This document shows positions 60,735 to 64,000 of a stretch of DNA of 64,000 bases, one piece after another. Within the stretch, counting starts at the first letter, position 1; each line of letters starts with the position of its first letter. A program made the translations under genes and the position numbers. The notes under the pieces are model-generated. The model searched no databases. It saw nothing but the letters and a program-made list of their open reading frames with translations, and was not told the origin of the DNA. The DNA lies in NCBI RefSeq assembly GCF_048773025.1, contig NC_133545.1, positions 85,620,501 to 85,684,500 of the forward strand, read 5' to 3'. Source of the stretch: Camelus bactrianus. Taxonomy: Eukaryota > Chordata > Mammalia > Artiodactyla > Camelidae.

Positions 60735-60888
60735 AATACAGTGAGATTCGGAAAAAAAAAATTTGTAAAGTGATTATAAATCAATAAAAAATGTTTAAAA
60801 AAAGTGCAAAAAAAAAAAAAAAGAAAAAGAAAGTCCTAGATTAAGAGAGAATAAATTAAAAATGGAAAAAAAAAAATACAGTGAGATT
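60735..60888 (+). mobile_element. Short poly-A retro-insertion with 14-bp target-site duplication
   Basis: AATACAGTGAGATT occurs at 60735-60748 and again, perfectly, at 60875-60888. Between them is an A-rich insert of 126 bp that ends in a poly-A run directly abutting the second copy. This is the signature of L1-machinery retrotransposition. The insert has two A-tails: one at about 60809-60822 after AAATGTTTAAAAAAAGTGC, and one at the end after TAAATTAAAAATGG. It may be an extremely 5'-truncated LINE-1 carrying transduced flanking DNA. Perfect duplications imply a relatively young event. Confidence 0.8.
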
Positions 60889-60889
60889 G

Positions 60890-61950
60890 ATCTCTGAATA
60901 CCACAATTCCATTTCCAGCCCTGGCCAAACTCATAATTCACTCATTCTCCTGCCCATAAAACATACTGTCTTAGCAACATTAAAACGGGTTTTCTGTACA
61001 GAGAGGAGTAAGATTTTATAATAAACTCAGTTAGAATTACCCCAAAACCACTCATCTTTTCTCAGAGATGAAAAATCTTACAGAATCTTTCACTGATTCC
61101 TCAGAACAAAAATTTTTTATTGTTATAGAGATTGGTATCCTTCACTCCCAATTTACTTTTGGGGGGAAAAACTGTGTTCATTGTATCTCTGTTGATAATC
61201 TCAAGCCAATTTGGTGAAAAATCATGAGACAATGCCACCTTCTATTCTCAGTGGTCTACTCTCAAAGTAATTTCCCTGACTTGGATTTCAAGTCAACAGG
61301 AATTAAGGAGTGCCTGCTATGTCCCAGACACTGGGCCATTAGGAGGGCTGCAAAGACATCAGACTAAAACACAACTTCTTTAACACAGGGGCCTCTGAAG
61401 AAATTACAGGTGTCCTGTAAACAATTCTCACACTGCATTCAGTGCTCTGCAGATCCGGATAAGGAAGGAATTAATTCTGCCTAAAGAAAATATTAGAAAA
61501 GGTACCATAGCAGTGGGTGATGAGAAAAGTTGCTAAATTACCTGTGAAAAAAATGAAACTAAAAATAGCACATTCTACTTAGTGTAAAGAATTAAGAGCA
61601 GGAAAGGAAATTATGCTACTGTAAATGGAAATATAAATCATGGTTTTCATATCTCCTTAGACATCCATCACTATGTTTATGAATGAAATTCACTCATCAG
61701 TGCAAAACTTGATAAAATGAAAGCCCCATTTCCTTAACCAATGTGGAAAAAATTACCATTGGTGTCTGAGACCCCCTCGCCCCAGAAAAACCACCGTTAA
61801 ATGGCTAATTTTATTTTCAACAGACTTTTAATTACAAATCCCATTTCTTAATGATTACACAACTACTCAGATTACCTATTTCATCTTGGTTGAGCATTGG
61901 TAGTTGTGGTGTTTGAGGAATCGGTTTCTTTAAGTTACTAAACTTATAAG
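60890..61950. other. Non-coding sequence, no gene seen
   Basis: A short MIR/L2-like scrap is at about 61308-61340 (GTGCCTGCTATGTCCCAGAC). Otherwise no recognisable feature. Confidence 0.4.
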
Positions 61951-61959
61951 GATAAACTT

Positions 61960-63500
61960 GTTCGTAGTATTCTTTTGTTATTCTTTAAAGACTGCAGAAT
62001 CTGTAGTGACATATATTTCATTTCTGACAGTGATGATTTGTGTCTCTTTTATTTTTATTAATCTTACTAGAGGAATATTAATTTTATTGAGTTTTTTCAA
62101 AGAATCAACTTTTGTTATATTGATTTTCTTATTTTCAATTTCAGAGTGAATGTATCGTTTCCTTTCTTCTACTTGCTTCTTCTGCTTCTTTTTAAGTTTC
62201 TGGAAATAGAAACTTAAGATTAATATTTTGAGATCTTTCCTCACTTGTAATGTAAACATGTATTGCTATAAATTTCCCTCTTGGTACTTCTTTAGCTGCA
62301 TTCTATATAGGTTTGATAGGCTGTATTTTCATTTTCATTCACTGTTTAGTTCTATACTTAAAAATTTTTTTTCTTTTAGACTCACTCTTTGATCAATGTT
62401 GCTGCATTTCCAAGTAGTTAGAGATTTTCCTATTGTCGGTTATTGATCTCTAATTTGATTTCACTGAGGTCAGAGGACACACTCGATGATTTCAATATTA
62501 AAAATTCATTGATGTTTCTGTTTTATGGCCCAGGATATGGCCAGTCTTGGCAAACAGTCCACGAGCACTTGAACAAAGTATGTACTGTATTATTGTGTGT
62601 GGAGTGTTTTACATATGTGTGTGTACAATGAGATTCTATTGGTTCATTCAATTGTCCAGATATGCTGTATCCTCATTGATTTTCCAATACTTCTATCACT
62701 TGCTGAAAGAGGAGTGTTGCAGTCCCCAGCCATAACTGTAGATATCCCTATTTCTCCTTTCAGCTCTATTTTCCTTTCACATTTTTCAGGCTCTGTTGTT
62801 TTTCATGGACATGATTAGGTTAGTTGTGTCTTTCTGGTAGATTGATCCTTTTATCAATATGCAATATCCCTCTTCAGTTTTAGTCATTTTCTTTGTTCTA
62901 AACTCTACATTACTGGATAGTCATATAGCTATTCCTACTTTTTTGTTATTAATGTTTGTATGGTGTACCTTCTTTATCCTTTTACTTTCAACCTATCTAT
63001 GTCACTGAATTTAAAGTGAGCTTCTTTAAAAAGAATACAGTTGAGTTACGTGTTTTTTAAAATATACTCTGACCATCTCTATCATTTAACTGATGCATTT
63101 AGACCATTTATACCAAGGTAATTATTCATATATTAGGGGTTATGGTTACCATATAATTTTAGATTTGGCCACCTTGCTGCATGCATCTGTCGTTTGTTCT
63201 CTATTACTACTGAGTTGTGTCCTACTGTACCACAATTTGTTTATTCGCTCACCACCTGAAGGACATATGAGCTGTTTTCAGATTTAGGAGATTATGAACA
63301 AAGCCATTGTAACATATGAATAAAGGTTTTTATGTAAACATAGACTATCATTTTACATGGGTAAATACCTACTAGTGAAATTGCAGGGTTGTAATGACAA
63401 CTCTATGTTTAACTTCATGAGAAACTCATCAACTGGTTTTCAAAGTAGCCGTATGATTTTTCATTTGACAAACACCATATGAGAGTTGTAGCTGATCCAC
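61960..63500 (-). mobile_element. LINE-1, antisense, decayed
   Basis: The plus strand shows antisense L1 text: TTAATTTTATTGAGTTTTTT (62079-62098), CTATAAATTTCCCTCTTGGT (62266-62285), GATTTCACTGAGGTCAGAGG (62457-62476) and TATGGCCCAGGATATGGCCA (62523-62542). From about 63190 it continues with antisense ORF2 3'-side text (GGGTAAATACCTACTAGTGA, GAAATTGCAGGGTTGTAATG). Short open frames on both strands are debris. It may be two adjacent fragments, joined near 63180. Confidence 0.75.
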
Positions 63501-63785
63501 ATTGTTACCACCACTTGGTCACTGACCACCATGACCAGTAACTTGGATTCCCCAAAGTCCACAGGAGATGACCCCCATGGATTCCCACTGCAAAGGTTCT
63601 TCCCTATCACTGACACTGACATAGTGAATAGACTGAAACAGCTTGAATAATTACCTTCCTCTTGTTTGACACTAAGGTATATGAGCTTAGGAACTGTCTG
63701 CCTTGTTTAATGTTGTCTCCCCAATACCTGATATAATAAGGGCACAGTGTATGTATTTTTTGTTTGCTTTTTTTGGGGGGGTGTT

Positions 63786-63886
63786 ATTTATTTATTTTTA
63801 TTTAATGGAAGTACTGGGGATTGAACCCATGACCTCATGCATGCATGCTAAGCATGCACTCTACTATTGAGGTATATCCTCCCCCT
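63786..63886 (-). mobile_element. tRNA-Ala-type SINE, camelid Vic-1-like
   Basis: On the minus strand the element starts with a GGGGGAGGATATACCTC-type head and an A-box-like segment (about 63859-63873, TACCTCAATAGTAGAG). It then has the ATGCTTAGCATGCATG palindromic stem and a B box, GGTTCAATCC (63818-63827). It ends in an AT-rich tail (63786-63804). The order A box, stem, B box, tail matches a SINE derived from tRNA-Ala. The stem has an extra ATGC unit relative to the consensus I recall. It is not a functional tRNA gene. As recalled, this family is typical of camelids, and it is the best species clue in the window. Confidence 0.85.
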
Positions 63887-64000
63887 TCAAGCTATCTTTT
63901 CAATGGAAATCATCTCCTGAGCTGTTGATTTCAGTATACCTCAACATTTTCTAATATTTTATAATTTCAAACAATCAATGAAGGACCTTCTTTTTTTAAT

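Noticed and set aside
63786-63886. Functional tRNA-Ala gene
   Set aside because: The A box and acceptor region are degenerate, and an AT-rich tail follows. It is a SINE.

Overview
This is nuclear DNA from a mammal, most likely a camelid (camel, llama or alpaca). The evidence is a tRNA-Ala-type SINE at 63786-63886 whose head and B box match the camelid Vic-1 family as I remember it, together with LINE-1 fragments of cetartiodactyl type, scattered MIR and L2 relics, LTR fossils and one CpG-island promoter. Nothing here is prokaryotic: there are no operons, no CRISPR arrays and no long open genes.

The dominant structural fact is an assembly artefact. Bases 18104-36564 (18,461 bp) are repeated as 37065-55525 at a constant offset of 18,961. 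The two copies meet across exactly 500 Ns (36565-37064) and both end flush with the gap. They agree wherever I compared them, including poly-A, CA and TG runs. This is best read as two overlapping contigs that were scaffolded end to end without merging. The real locus would then be about 45,039 bp. Every feature in 37065-55525 is a second print of one in 18104-36564.

Layout. 1-2250: sequence holding one convincing minus-strand coding exon (1371-1460). 2250-3940: a very old LINE-1. 3942-7720: a GC-rich degenerate repeat family present in both orientations, split by a younger 5'-truncated LINE-1 (4495-6660). 7720-8850: CpG-rich sequence with an unassigned minus-strand open frame. 8850-15400: sparse sequence with MIR and L2 relics and a weak exon candidate. 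15455-16510: a CpG island with a probable minus-strand promoter, a non-coding first exon and a possible coding exon. 17000-18103: GA-rich microsatellite and old LINE. 18104-36564 and its duplicate: LINE-1, two LTR fossils, MIRs and simple repeats, with no exon I can support. 55526-64000: L2, an LTR fossil, a small poly-A retro-insertion with target-site duplication, an antisense LINE-1 and the SINE.

The window therefore holds at most the 5' part of one or two minus-strand host genes, whose identity I cannot establish. I found no complete gene and no previously undescribed biological system. The most useful results are the false duplication, the bidirectional GC-rich repeat and the orphan exon.
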